NCBI RefSeq assembly: GCF_027595985.1
Contig: NC_073306.1
Coordinates: forward strand, 101,786,984-101,850,983
Reading direction: 5' to 3'
DNA from: Sorex araneus
Lineage: Eukaryota > Chordata > Mammalia > Eulipotyphla > Soricidae
Length of the DNA: 64,000 nucleotides
In this document: in pieces, positions 49,216 to 59,900 of the stretch
How positions within the stretch are numbered: position 1 is the first letter of the stretch
How the letters are laid out: every line of letters begins with the position of its first letter
Program-made: the position numbers and the translations under genes
The notes under the pieces: model-generated
The model's database searches: none
Told to the model about the DNA's origin: nothing
The model's input: only the letters and a program-made list of their open reading frames with translations

Positions 49216-50399
49216 CATTAGAATAGATAGGCAGAATTTCATTGTGAAATGTAGTCATTGCAAACTTAGACCATATTATCCCTTGTAAACTTTAAAAACA
49301 GTGAAAACCACACGAGATACATTTCATTTCAGAATTTCTCTTTGCCCTTATTAGAGGTAGAAATATGATCATGCGATATCAGGGATTCACTGTAGTAGTT
49401 CTGTGTGCAAAACATGCATTTTAGCTCTTTGAGCTATAATCCCAGACCTCAAAAAATTCTTTATATGCCAAGCTGGTAGGAGAAGCAATTACTTTAATAT
49501 TAGCTTTACTTCCCATAGAGTCCACACTACATAAAACAGCCAAACCGCTGAAACATTTGTGACATTTAGAAAAAATTCTTTATCAAAATATTGAATTATG
49601 ATTGCTTGAAACCTGCCTGTCAGCTTAATATTTTAAAAGTCATCTAATTTGAGCAGAAGTATAGACAGGATGTAATTATTCACCATCAGCTCAATTGAAA
49701 GGGTAGCCATATCATTTTTGGAATCTGAGTCTGAAAATTCAGAGTTCGAGCTGTCAGGGAACATGCATTGCTCTGCTCCAGAGATATTCTTTTCTGTTTG
49801 CTGAGCATTGCTTTATTTTTCTGATCTCAGGTTTGTTGTTTTTTTCTTTCTTCTTCTTCGTTTTTTTTGTACAGTGTGAGTTTCTGTGCATGACAATTCA
49901 GGCTGAATACCCCTTTTCTATCCCAGTGATGCTTGAGTGTGGAACTGATATTATTAATGTCACTTATGGTCTATCATTGTATTGGCCATATGGTCTCTGG
50001 TAGCTTTGGTCAAAGCATAACTTTGCAACATGTTGTTTTTGTGTTGGGATGTCAAAGATATCCTTTCATTAAGTTAGATTGCCCTCTTTTTCTCACTTCT
50101 TTGAAGCTACACTTTAACGTATAATTATTTCTTAAACTATCTTAATCTCAACAGTGCTTATTTTTATTTTTAAAATTAATGTTACATGTTTATTCTTCTA
50201 ACAGCAGATGTGTAAAATACATGAAACAAAACTGTAGGGCTAAGGAGGAAAGTAAATCTGTACTGGGAGATTTTAACACCTAACAGTAATTAGTAAAATA
50301 AGTGGTACAATTCATAAAGGTATAAAGGAGTTTAATAAATCTATAAACAACTTGATCTAAGACATCTTAGTGATTCAGTGTAATCACTTAGTGTATAGT
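49216..50399. other. unique sequence, no gene supported
   Basis: 49400-49450 may be a scrap of tRNA-like SINE head. Otherwise nothing recognised. Confidence 0.45.
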
Positions 50400-50564
50400 G
50401 GTTCATGCAAAATTCTGTATGGTCTGGCAAAACTCATACCTAGATATTTATCCAAAGGATGCAAAAACACTAACTTGAAAGGATATTTGCAACCCTGTGT
50501 TTATAGTAGCATGAGTTACAATGGCCAAAATATAAAATAATGCTGCATACTCATCAACCAATGT

Positions 50565-50640
50565 TACTGTCACTGTCACCGTCAATGTCACTGTCCCGTT
50601 GCTCATAGATTTGCTTGAGTGGGCACCAGTAACAAGTCTC
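50565..50640 (-). mobile_element. RTE-tailed SINE, very short, with 5' inversion
   Basis: Antisense tail and RTE-like end run from ACTGTCACTGTCACC to GGGCACCAGTAAC. They then switch directly into the sense piece GTAACAAGTCTCACAA of the same SINE. The junction shares GTAAC. CAACCAATGT on the left and CAAAAATGT on the right may be the duplication. It is the same architecture as 15351-15496. Confidence 0.72.
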
Positions 50641-50751
50641 ACAAAAATGTCTGGATAAAGAAACTTTAGAACACTAATGGAATACTAATATACCATTAGA
50701 AATACTGATTTGTGTCTTTGGGAACAAAATAGAACTTTAGGTGATTATGTT

Positions 50752-51254
50752 TTATTTTATTTTTTTTTATTGAATCACCACGTGGAAAATTACAATGCTT
50801 TCAGGCTTAAGTCTCAGTTATACAATGCTGAAACAACCATCCCTTCACCAGTGCCCATATTCCACCACCAAAAAAAAAACCAAACAAAAACCCCAGTATA
50901 CCTCCCATCCCTCCCACCTTCACCCCATCCTCCCCCCTGCCCACACCCCCCCCATAACTGATAAATTTCACTTTACTTTATCTTTACTTTGGTTCATTCA
51001 ATATTTCAACAAAAACCTCACTATTTTTGTTAGGAGTTCCCCACTAGAGTCAGACCCACTGTGAAGAGATATGAGGTTGAGCGGCTGCAATTGCGGCTGT
51101 GTGGTTTTGGATTTCTGTATTTTAGCAACTAAGTCCAGGGAAATTTCTTCCAGAAATTGGATCATTGCAAGCTTGTATCTCTCATCTGTGGTCCTCATAA
51201 TATGGCTTTCGACACGCACCCCCCCCCCCCCCCGCCAAGGAAAAGGCATGCGCG

Positions 51255-51353
<99 letters not shown>

Positions 51354-51515
51354 TTTCCCCTCCTGGGCAGGCATGGGGCTGCGGCTTAGTTCTCAGTCTG
51401 GACACATTCTCCAAGGAGCTGCCAGTATCAAAAGTAGTTTAGCTGGCCTTTGGAATCATGCTTGTCCAGCTGCGGTGAGGCCACACACGTGCGGCCCCCA
51501 GGATCACATCTCAGC
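50752..51515 (-). mobile_element. 764-bp L1-tailed non-autonomous element, full length
   Basis: TTAGGTGATTATGTT and TTAGGCGATTATGTT (14 of 15) at 50737-50751 and 51516-51530 delimit it. On the minus strand it starts GCTGAGATGTGATCCTGGGG. It next carries a CT run, a CG run and a G15 run, then a segment able to encode YKLAMIQFLEEISLDLVAKI, and finally an L1-like 3'UTR ending 'cacgtggtgattcaataaaaaaaa'. Only the last ~200 bases resemble L1. A frame of 138 codons (50998-51414) reads through the microsatellite and is not evidence of a protein. Related copy at 41332-42107. Confidence 0.8.
51221..51350. repeat. C15 tract, (CG)10 and (GA)40 in one block
   Basis: A homopolymer C run (about 51221-51235), alternating CG at 51251-51270 and GA at 51271-51349 lie next to each other. 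CG runs favour Z-DNA and GA runs favour triplex DNA. All of it is inside the 764-bp element. Confidence 0.95.
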
Positions 51516-52096
51516 TTAGGCGATTATGTTAAGGAAAGGAAAATAGGTTCACCTGAGCTAGGAATGTGGCTTAGTGGTAAAGTTTAATCCCTGACACTTA
51601 AAAAAAAAAGAATAAGAAGAAAGAAAGAAAAGACAAGAAAAGAAGATTTAGATGTTTTCTCTTACTTGTGGAACATAAATTACTAAAGCAAAGAACTGGC
51701 AAGTAACAGTAGTGCTCCTAGGAGCTTAAGTAAGTACTAGCTTCAAAGAAAACCAAGTGGTTATTAGCAGAAGGAATGGGGATGGGGGATGGAGGAAAAA
51801 TCAGAGTCATCTTTTTGGTAGTGGGAGTGATGACAATTCTATACATACAGAGGTATGATATTAATTCCCTGAAATTTCATAACTTTGCAAACCAATGGTA
51901 AATCATTGAAATAATTCGTGAAATAAGTAAAACATTTCATACAACAATCAAACATGTTTGTCAACTGCACACAAAACATTTACCCTGACAAACTTTATTC
52001 TGAATCATAAAATAAATGCAACTTTGAAATGATTTCAAATAATGCAGAAGATGGTCTTGAATTATAATACAATTAAAGTAAAACTCAAAATATTTG

Positions 52097-52670
52097 GGGG
52101 TAAGGCTGGGAGAGATAATGCACAGTTGCACAGTCGTCCCATTGTTCATTGATTTGCTCGAGCAGACACCAGTAACATCTCCATTGTGAGACTTGTTACT
52201 GTTTTTGGCATATCGAATACGCCACAGGTGAGATACTCTCGGTAGCTTGCCAGGCTCTCCGAGAGGAGCAGAGGAATCGAACCCGGGTCAGCTACGTGCA
52301 GGGCAAACGCCCTACCTGCTGTGCTATGGCTCCAGCACCAGGGAGAGATAATGCAGCGATTAAAGCACTTGCTAGGAGCCGGGAAGATAGTATAGCAGGT
52401 AAGGGGCTTTGAATGCCAGACAGAGTTTTGATCTCCCTGTGGTCCCAAGGACCCTACCAGGGCTGGTCTCTGAGGAGGAAGCTCCAAGCATTGCTGGGTG
52501 TGGCTCCCCCAACAAACAAACAAATAAACAAACAAATGAAGCACTTTCCTTGAATGTGCCTGACTCCAGTTCAATTCCTAACACCACATTTGTTCCTTGC
52601 GCAACCCCAGGAGTGATCCCTGAACAGAACCAGGACTAAGCCCTGAGTACTGCCAGGTGAGAGCCAACCT
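52097..52670 (+). mobile_element. old SINE split by another old SINE and by a young one
   Basis: The outer old SINE starts 'ggtaaggctgggagagataatgcagcgattaaagcacttgc' and resumes at about 52536 ('gaagcactttccttgaatgtgcctgactccagttcaattcc'). Between them sits a second old SINE (about 52371-52535, 'gccgggaagatagtatagcaggtaagg'...'gctgggtgtggctcccccaac', A/C-rich tail). The RTE-tailed SINE at 52123-52340 is a third, younger insertion in the outer head. Confidence 0.7.
52123..52340 (-). mobile_element. RTE-tailed SINE
   Basis: A perfect 15-bp duplication, GGGAGAGATAATGCA (52108-52122 and 52341-52355). The tail is only GCACAGT; body shortened by ~30 bases between 'cgccacagg' and 'tgagatactctcgg'. 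Head complete to 'tatggctccagcacca'. Confidence 0.94.
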
Positions 52671-53458
52671 CACCACCTTCAAAAAATAACAACAACATTT
52701 TGGAAATGCTTTGTTCAAAAAAGATAAAGCCCTCTTCATTTCATTACAAACAAAAGTCTGAAGATTCTTTTATGACCCCATAAATTTGTGGAGAAATGGA
52801 AAGAAAAGAAATTTTTTAAGCGAAATTGAGATAAAAATAGCATATGAAAGTGTGTAGGATGCAACCAATATTTAGAGTAAAATGTATAACACTAAACACT
52901 TATGATAGAAAATGAAAGTGCTTTCAAAGTAATGATCTCAAAGAACATCAAATTATACCCAAAATAAGCATTAGACTAAAAGCAGTAGTAAAAGGAATTA
53001 AAAATAATGATATATTAAATAGAGAAAATAATGAAACGAAGTGTTTGTCTTAGACAACATAGTGGGAGAATTGGTCCACACAATGAGTAGGGTGGGGCAC
53101 TTATGAGGAAGTGGTATTGGGTATTTGGGAGAGGAAGGATATACTGGTAATGGATCTTGTGTTTGATTTATGTGCATAAGAATTCAGTATTAATAGCATT
53201 AAAAGTGTTGAGAACTCTGTGTTGAACTCTCAAGACACTAATGTTTATTGCTAAACTAGCTTCAAGACTATGATTTTCTAAGCTGTTGCTTTTTCATAAA
53301 GCTTGTATCAGTCCTTCAAATTTGAAGGATAATGTAACTGGATTGAGTATTGTTGGTGAGGTTTTCATTTCATTGAGGTTTTTGTAGTGTTCATTTGCTT
53401 TTGCATTTGCTTTTTTTGTTGTTGTTCATTTCATTTGCAGAACCTCTAGCTCTGGGCT
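52671..53458. other. unique or unclassified sequence
   Basis: No gene seen. 53300-53450 has the style of antisense L1 5' sequence but too little for a call. Confidence 0.45.
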
Positions 53459-53960
53459 CATCTTTTCGACTCCACCATTCTTTCTGCACTAACATACGTC
53501 TCAGAGACCTGGGCCCTACGAAAACAGGATGAGAACGCTATTTGGGTATCCCAAAGAGGAATCAAAAGAGCTATGCTTGGAATATCTCATTTCACTCAAG
53601 TGAGAGAAGGAATCTGGAGTTCCGACTTCTGTCGACGATAAAGAATCAGCAATGCTGTCTTGTTTGCCAAGGCATCGAAAATCAGATGGGCCGGACACAT
53701 AATGCGATTCAGAGACAACTACTGGACTAGAGCTGTTACTGACTGGATTCTATGGGACGTCAAAAGACCGCGTGGCCTCCCACCCACGAGATGGTCAGAC
53801 TTCTTTGTCAAAACCCTGAATGAACTGTTTGAGGCTTCTCCTGTTCCTGGAGTGAGCAGAAGCCATTGGGTTACACTAGCACGAGACAGGGATGAATGGA
53901 GATATTATTGGCACCTGCTTAAGCAAATAGGAGATCAACAGATGACAAGTGATACAAATG
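53459..53960 (+). mobile_element. RTE-type LINE, 3' fragment with stop and frameshift
   Basis: It covers the same region as 48564-49055 and starts at nearly the same internal point ('catcttttcgactccaccatt'). The frame gives LSALTYVSETWALRKQDENA, IKRAMLGISHFTQVREGIWS, a TAA at about 53639, then [40 protein letters not shown] and SRSHWVTLARDRDEWRYYWH. A deletion near 53940 (GATCAACAGATGACAAG, where the frame needs GATCAACGGGATGACAAG) shifts the last codons. The 3' end GTGATACAA is not an A-tail. Confidence 0.9.
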
Positions 53961-54074
53961 GTTTGCTTTTACTATCTCCCACCATTCTTTTTCTGGCTCT
54001 CAAGGCCTCATTTGATAGATCTGCTATGAATCTTATGAGTCCTCCTTTGTATGTAAGTTCCATTTAAAACTTGT

Positions 54075-54935
54075 TCTATACATTTACTAACTAATATTGT
54101 GCCTGTATTAACTAATATTATGTAGAAGGGAGGAGACAGAAAGCTCACAGTCATTGTAAAAAGTTTCACACGTCTCAAAGCAGGAAAAATAAGGGACTGA
54201 AGAGGATTGATAGAATTCTAGAATCCTGGTGAACACATTTCTGGGTGAGGTGGACCTCTGCTTCCTGGGGGAGGTGTTCTCATTTATGGCGGAGGTATGC
54301 TGTTGGTATTCCTCAAACAAGGGGTTGTCTAATTGGAGGCCCACAGATGTTCTCATACCAGGTGGAGGAGTCATAATACCTGGAGTTGTGGCACTCGGCC
54401 CACAGGTATGGGTGCCATCCCCAATCCTGGTGGGCACTATGTTGGGGCTCCTGCAATACTGGAAGTAGCAGCAATTACAGCAGCTGTTCACAAGAGTCAT
54501 TACCAGTTAGAATGGTCCTCCAACCCCTTGGACAAGACTGGCTAATCCAGCAGGAGTTGGAGAATTGGGACACCAGCTGAAATACCTCTGTCGGCTTCCC
54601 TGCCAATCCCGAGGCCTCCTTCAGCTCCAGTCAGTGGAAATGGAACAATGCCAATATCTTCTGGAGGCAATCCTTCTGCAGTTATGGAAACCAGTTCTCC
54701 CCATGTAACAACACAAACTCCCAAACCTGCTTTCCTTCACACTCTGTTTTACATTCTTTAGCTTGGTTTTCCTGAACTCATGGCAATCACAGTGAATTAA
54801 GTTCATATGCTTGTAAGAAGTCTTAGATGTGCCAATGAATATTTAGCCATCCTGCAGGAAACGTCTCAGTCTGTAGTCAGTGTCCTGCAGCATTCTGCTG
54901 CTTTTTTCTGTAGTCTTGATTGCTGTTCCAGGAGT
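54075..54935 (-). pseudogene. SNRPN: processed pseudogene of small nuclear ribonucleoprotein Sm-N/B
   Basis: On the minus strand three shifted frames rebuild, in order, the Sm-B/N protein. First come the Sm core with KMLQ-like start codons near 54925 and [13 protein letters not shown] (54770-54806). Next is [16 protein letters not shown] and a glycine-rich GREADRGISAGVPI (54550-54690). The proline-rich tail contains TPGIMTPPPGM (about 54350-54400). In a working gene this protein is part of the seven-member Sm ring on spliceosomal snRNAs; its C-terminal proline-rich repeats bind partner proteins. There are no introns, many frameshifts and stops, and 3'UTR-like sequence follows to about 54075, so this is an old retrocopy without function. 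GIM rather than GMM in the tail favours SNRPN over SNRPB as source, with moderate certainty. It lies just after an RTE fragment. Confidence 0.85.
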
Positions 54936-55860
54936 CCACTATCCACAATAAAGCTTCAGGATCTTTGAAACTGAAAAGAATTTGATGTCCCAATAATGTT
55001 TTACCATTCTTTTGGTATCTCAGCTAAGAATGACTGTTTCAGTTCACCTAGAAATCTACCCCTCGTACTTGTTGCTGAGATATCTTGGGTATAGCTAATT
55101 CTCTTGATTGTTCAGAGAAGCCATCCTTCTCCTTTAACCTGGACTTTCTCCTCTGTTCTGTAATCTGTAGGATAACATGAGGTTTGTCCTTTTAGCCTCG
55201 CCGCCACAGGGAACTTAGTTTACCTTAAAGCAATGTCCTTTCTGTACGGACACAGGAAGACAGTTAATGTTATGCTTTGTAAGTTGGGAGCCAATTGACT
55301 CCAATAATATTTACTCCCGGGCATCTGCTTTCTCCATTCAGTTGCCCTTAGTTCCTAACACCCCAAAAGCAGGGTCCTGAGGAGGGACAGAAAGGACCCA
55401 GGGCAAGCTGTGAGCTACCCTGGCATCAAAATGGGCGAGGTCAAAGCACCAAAATACTCAACTATAAATTGAGAACATGTTCATAGACAAATTCTGTCAT
55501 GATCCTAAAGTAACGATTAGACTAGGACCCTGCTGGGGTTAGGAAGACTAACCTGGCCTGAGGACTGTGGTCTGGAATATATAGTGAATGTCCTCAGGAA
55601 GTACCAAACTTTAAGTCTGGTATATCTCTTACTGTGCTCATACAGAGTAACACTGCTAGAAATATTAGAAGTAAATTTACTATAACTATTTAAGCAGATT
55701 ACTAGCTCACACCCTGACACACCCTTGTTTGGGCCCCACCCTTGAGTGGATCTCCTAGATGAGATTTTGTTAATCTCCTTGAGAAATGGTTTGACCCCTC
55801 TTTTTTTGATTTGTTAATGTTCAACCCACCTTTGTGTCACTACCCTATGTAATTTGCCGT
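54936..55860. promoter_or_regulatory. unclassified sequence, possible old LTR promoter
   Basis: Contains a TATA-like GTATAAAC at 55858 and 'ccaat' elements upstream, followed by the purine-rich block. The arrangement (U3-like region, TATA, GA-rich transcribed region) would fit an LTR. I could not find paired ends or a target-site duplication, so it may be plain unique DNA. Confidence 0.25.
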
Positions 55861-55864
55861 ATAA

Positions 55865-56190
55865 ACTAAGACTATGGAAGAAGAGAGGGGAGACAGAAGA
55901 AGATGAGAGACAGAAGAAGAAGACAGGGGAGACAGAAGAAGAAGACAAGGGAGACAGAAGAAGAGGGGAGACAGGAGAAGAAGACAGAAGAGACAGAGGG
56001 GAAGACACAGGAGAGGACATGGAGAACAGAGACGACACAGAAGACACATGGGAAGACACAGAAGGGAAGGAGACAACACAGACAGAAGAAGACACAGAAG
56101 CAGAGACAGAGAGAGGTTGGAAGAGAACAGAAGAGGAGGGACTATAGAGATATATAGAGAGAGACAGACAGAAGAGAGCACAGTGGCACA
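55865..56190 (+). repeat. 325-bp irregular purine-rich block (GACAGAAGA units)
   Basis: Imperfect repeats of GAGACAGAAGAAGA and GAAGACACAG make the plus strand overwhelmingly A/G with regular C. It is not a clean microsatellite, since the units vary in length. Frames on both strands stay open because of composition (a Ser/Leu/Val-rich one on minus, Arg/Glu/Thr-rich ones on plus). That is not evidence of coding. Confidence 0.75.
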
Positions 56191-56502
56191 CACAGAATCA
56201 GAGCACAAGGAGGAGCCATCCAGATCCGGTCCATACACAGCAGCACGAGAACACCAAACTCAGTTGGCACGTGCGAGAGAACTGCCCCGAGTGCCCTCGG
56301 AAAACAGAACAATATGACATACATCATTGTGTCTCCCCCTCCCGTGTGCTCTCCCCGTCCCGTATGCGCCACCTTTGTAATTTTTTACAGTAATCTGGTT
56401 AAGGTTTAAGTGGTTCATTAGACAGCAGAAGACAGCTTCTTTTGGCATGGAAATGGACATGATTCTCAACTCACCCTCCAGGGATACTTTCTGGAAAAAC
56501 TG
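56191..56502. other. unclassified sequence after the purine block
   Basis: Moderately GC-rich with CpGs ('cggtccatacacagcagcacgag', 'cccgtcccgtatgcgcc'). Could be the U5/leader side of an LTR if the upstream region is one. No proof. Confidence 0.3.
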
Positions 56503-56935
56503 TAAGTTCCATTTTTAATTTTCAATTTTTAAAATTTATTATTTATTTTTTATTGAATCACTGGGAGATAGACCCTTACAAAGCTATCCATCATTATGTT
56601 TCAGTCATACAGTGTTCCAACACCCATCTCTCCAACAGTATACATTTCCCAGCACCAGTGTCCCCAGTTTTTCTCCCATCACTTCTTCCCCTCCCCATCT
56701 ATGCCTCTCTCACCTTTTGGGCATTGTGGTTTGCAATACAGATACTGAAAGGTTATCATGTATATATCCCTTTAGCTACTTTAACAGTTTTTGTTCAATG
56801 TGATCAGTTCCAACTATTATTGTCATACTGCTACCTTCTCTATCTTATTAACCCTTCACCCTACACATACTTAGATTCCAAACATTGAACAGTTCTTCTA
56901 GCCTCTGTTTTCTCTGGCATTGGATGTTAGTCTTC

Positions 56936-56973
<38 letters not shown>

Positions 56974-56999
56974 CCACAAATGAATGCAATCATTCTATA

Positions 57000-59900
57000 T
57001 TTGCCCCTCTCCTTCTGACTCATTTTACTCCACATGATACTCTCCATGTACATCCATTTATATGCAAATTTCATAGCATCATTTTTCCTAACAGCTCTGT
57101 AGTATTCCACTGTGTAGACATGCCATAGTTTCTTTATTCATTCATCTGTTCTCGTGCTCTTTTCCAGATTCTGGCTATTGTGACTAGTGCTGCAATGAAC
57201 ATAGGAGTGCAGATGGTGTTTCTGCTGTGTGTATTTTGAGCCCCAGGATATATTCTCAAAAGTGGTATTGCTGGGTCAAATGGGAAGTCAATTTTCTAGT
57301 GTTTTGAGGACTGTCTGTATTGTTTTCCAAAAATGCTGGACTAGTCGACATTCCCTCCAGCAATAAATTGGAGTCCCTTTTCCCCTGCATCTGTGCCAGC
57401 ATGGGTTGCTCTTGTTATTTTAAATGTGTGCCAGTCTCTCTGGTGTAATATGAGATTTCATTGTTGCTTTGATTTGCATCTCCCTGATGATTAGTGTTGA
57501 AGAGCACTTTTTCATGTGCCTTTAGGCCTTTCGAATTCCTTCTTCAAGGAAGTTTCTGTTTGTTTCTTTGTCCCTTTCCTTGATGGAGTTGTATTTTTTT
57601 TTTTCTTGTAAAGTTCTATCAGTGCCTTGTATATCTTTGTCATTAATCCCTTATCAGAAGGGTATTGGATAACTTTTCACATTCTGTAGGCTGTCTTTGT
57701 ATCCTGGTCACTGTTTCGGTTTTATTTATTTTTTTGAGGTTCAGTAGCTTCTTTGTTTAATGTACTTCCATTTGTTTATATTTGTTTCCACTTGCTTGGT
57801 CAGTGGCATTTCATCTTTGAAGATATCTTCGGCTTCAATACTGTGGAGGGTTTTGTCTACATTATCTCCCATGTACCATATGGGTTCGAGTTCTATGTTG
57901 ATGTCTTTAATCCATTTTTATCTGACTTTTGTGCATAGTATCAGATAGGGGTTTGAATACATTTTTTTTTTTTTTGCACATAGCTGTCCAGTTTTGTGAG
58001 CACCACTTGTTGATGAGGCTTTCCTTCTCCACTTTACATTTCTGTATCCTTTATCAAAAATTAAATGATCATATATTTGAGAGTGTGTGTCAGGATATTC
58101 AACCATATTCCATTAGTCTGTGGCCTATCTTTATTCCAATGCCATGCTGTTTTTTTATTTTTTAATTACTGCTGCTTTGTAGTGAAGTTTGTACTTGGGG
58201 AAGATGATGGCTCCCATCTTCTTTTTTCCAAGGAATGCTTTAGCTATTCATGGAAATTTATTGTTCCATATGAATTTCAGGAGTGTTTGATCAATTTCTT
58301 TGAAAAATCTTATGGATATCATTGTAGGGACCATGTTGAATCTGTATAATGCTTTGGGGAGTATTGCCATTTTGACAATGTTAACTCTCCCCATTCATGA
58401 GCAAGGGCAATGACTCCATTTCCGTATGTCCTCTTTTATTTCTTGAAGTAGACTTTTGTAGTTTTTTTTGTACAGATCCTTTACTTTCTTAGTTAAGCTG
58501 TTTCTGAGGTACTTGATTTTCTGAGGAATGATTGTAAACATGATTGTTTTTTTTAATGTCACTTTCTTCTCTTTCATTATTTGAATATAGGGAAATCCAT
58601 GGATTTAAAAGTATTGATTTTGTAACCTACCACTTTACTATACAAATCTATTGTTTCTAAGAGGTTTGTTTTTAATTTTATTTTTATAAAGTTGTTCACA
58701 ATCATTTATTACACTCACTATTTCTACACCAATTCCACTACATTACAACTTTCCACCACCATTATTTCAAATTTTACCACCACCACCAATTAGGTTGATG
58801 CTAAATAATTTATTTTGTATTACTTGTTATGAAAATCTGCTAAAAATGATCCAGAAAAGATTTCCTTAGATGAAAGTGTGTGATAATTGTTGTAGCTCTC
58901 CTTGGACTCTGTATAAGAGATCAGTAGCATGTTGTTAAAGGCTGAATCTTGTATGAGAATATATATACATATATGTTCATATATATATATATATATTTTG
59001 ATCAAGATAAGTTTCCTTCTTCTTTGCAACCCATCAAATGTGGTGTGCTACTCTTGGTATATCAATGGGATAAAGTAGGAGATGTTACTCCAGGAATTCT
59101 AAAATTTTAAATAGGGTGATAGAGCTGGAGTTAAATTTTTAACTGGATGGTGATTTGGGGGTAAGGAAGCATCTCTGCAGTATGTTGCTCTCCTCTGAGA
59201 TTTATCTGTGAGTCTCTGGGTCTTGGTAGTTAATTACCTTATGTGGCACCCAGAGGCATGACAACTAGGCATCTGGAAGCACAGGGAGATGGGGGAGGAT
59301 GTCCATTTCTGACTCTGTGAATGCCTGGAGATATCAGTCACAAAACCTGCATACCTGAATTTTTCAGCAGATCCATTCTTGTGCTTGAGGGTCTTGTCCC
59401 CTGTCTGTGAAGATTGTCTGTGAGCATTGGGTTTTGGAGATTTTTCAGCTGCTGGGGCTTTACTGGGGCACGTGGAGGGACTCACCTTCCCCCTCCAAAG
59501 TACCTGGATGAAATCAGCTTAGTGTGGGGTGAGGAGGTGTCTCTTCAGCTTGTTGCTCTCTTCCAAGATTTATTTGTGTTATTTCTAGGAATTTCATTGG
59601 TAGAGGCTTTAGGGTTCTCTAAGTATAACATCATGCCATCTGCAAATAGCAAGAGCTTAACTTCTTCCTTTCCTATCTGGATGCCCATAATACCTTTTTC
59701 TTCCCTAACTGCCATGGCAAGTATTTCTAGTATATATTGGATAGAAGTGGCAAGAGGGGGCAAACTTGCTCCTGATCTTAGAGGAAAGGCTTTTAATTTT
59801 ACCTATTGAGAATAATGCTTGCCCTTGGCTTGTGATAGATGGTTCGACTATACTGAGGAAAGTTCCTGTAACTCCTATTTTTTTGAGAGTTGGATGTCAT

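Larger units (their letters stand above)
50400..51950 (+). mobile_element. old L1M ORF2/3'UTR, host of two inserts
   Basis: Sense L1M text appears in three blocks. 50440-50554 has 'tagatatttatccaaaggatgcaaaaacactaac', 'agtagcatgagttacaatggcc'. 50650-50737 has 'ctggataaagaaactttagaacactaatgg'. 51655-51950 has 'cttacttgtggaacataaatt...gaatggggatggggg'. Inserts at 50565 and 50752 separate them. A short SINE-like scrap with an A-rich tail lies at 51548-51650. Confidence 0.6.

Noticed and set aside
50998-51519. Frames of 120-138 codons on both strands
   Set aside because: They run through C, CG and GA tracts of a retroelement; composition keeps them open on both strands.
55814-56238. Frames of 125-132 codons on the minus strand, Ser/Leu/Val-rich and membrane-like
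   Set aside because: They mirror the purine-rich block on the plus strand. No start context, no domain, and a second frame is equally open.
54936-56400. Definite LTR retrovirus call for the region next to the Sm pseudogene
   Set aside because: A TATA-like box and GA-rich stretch are suggestive, but no TG...CA ends, poly(A) signal, primer-binding site or target-site duplication could be matched.
59234-59485. 83-codon Lys/Ser-rich frame as a host gene
   Set aside because: It lies wholly inside a retroelement insert. It could be a degraded element protein, but one copy gives no evidence of selection.
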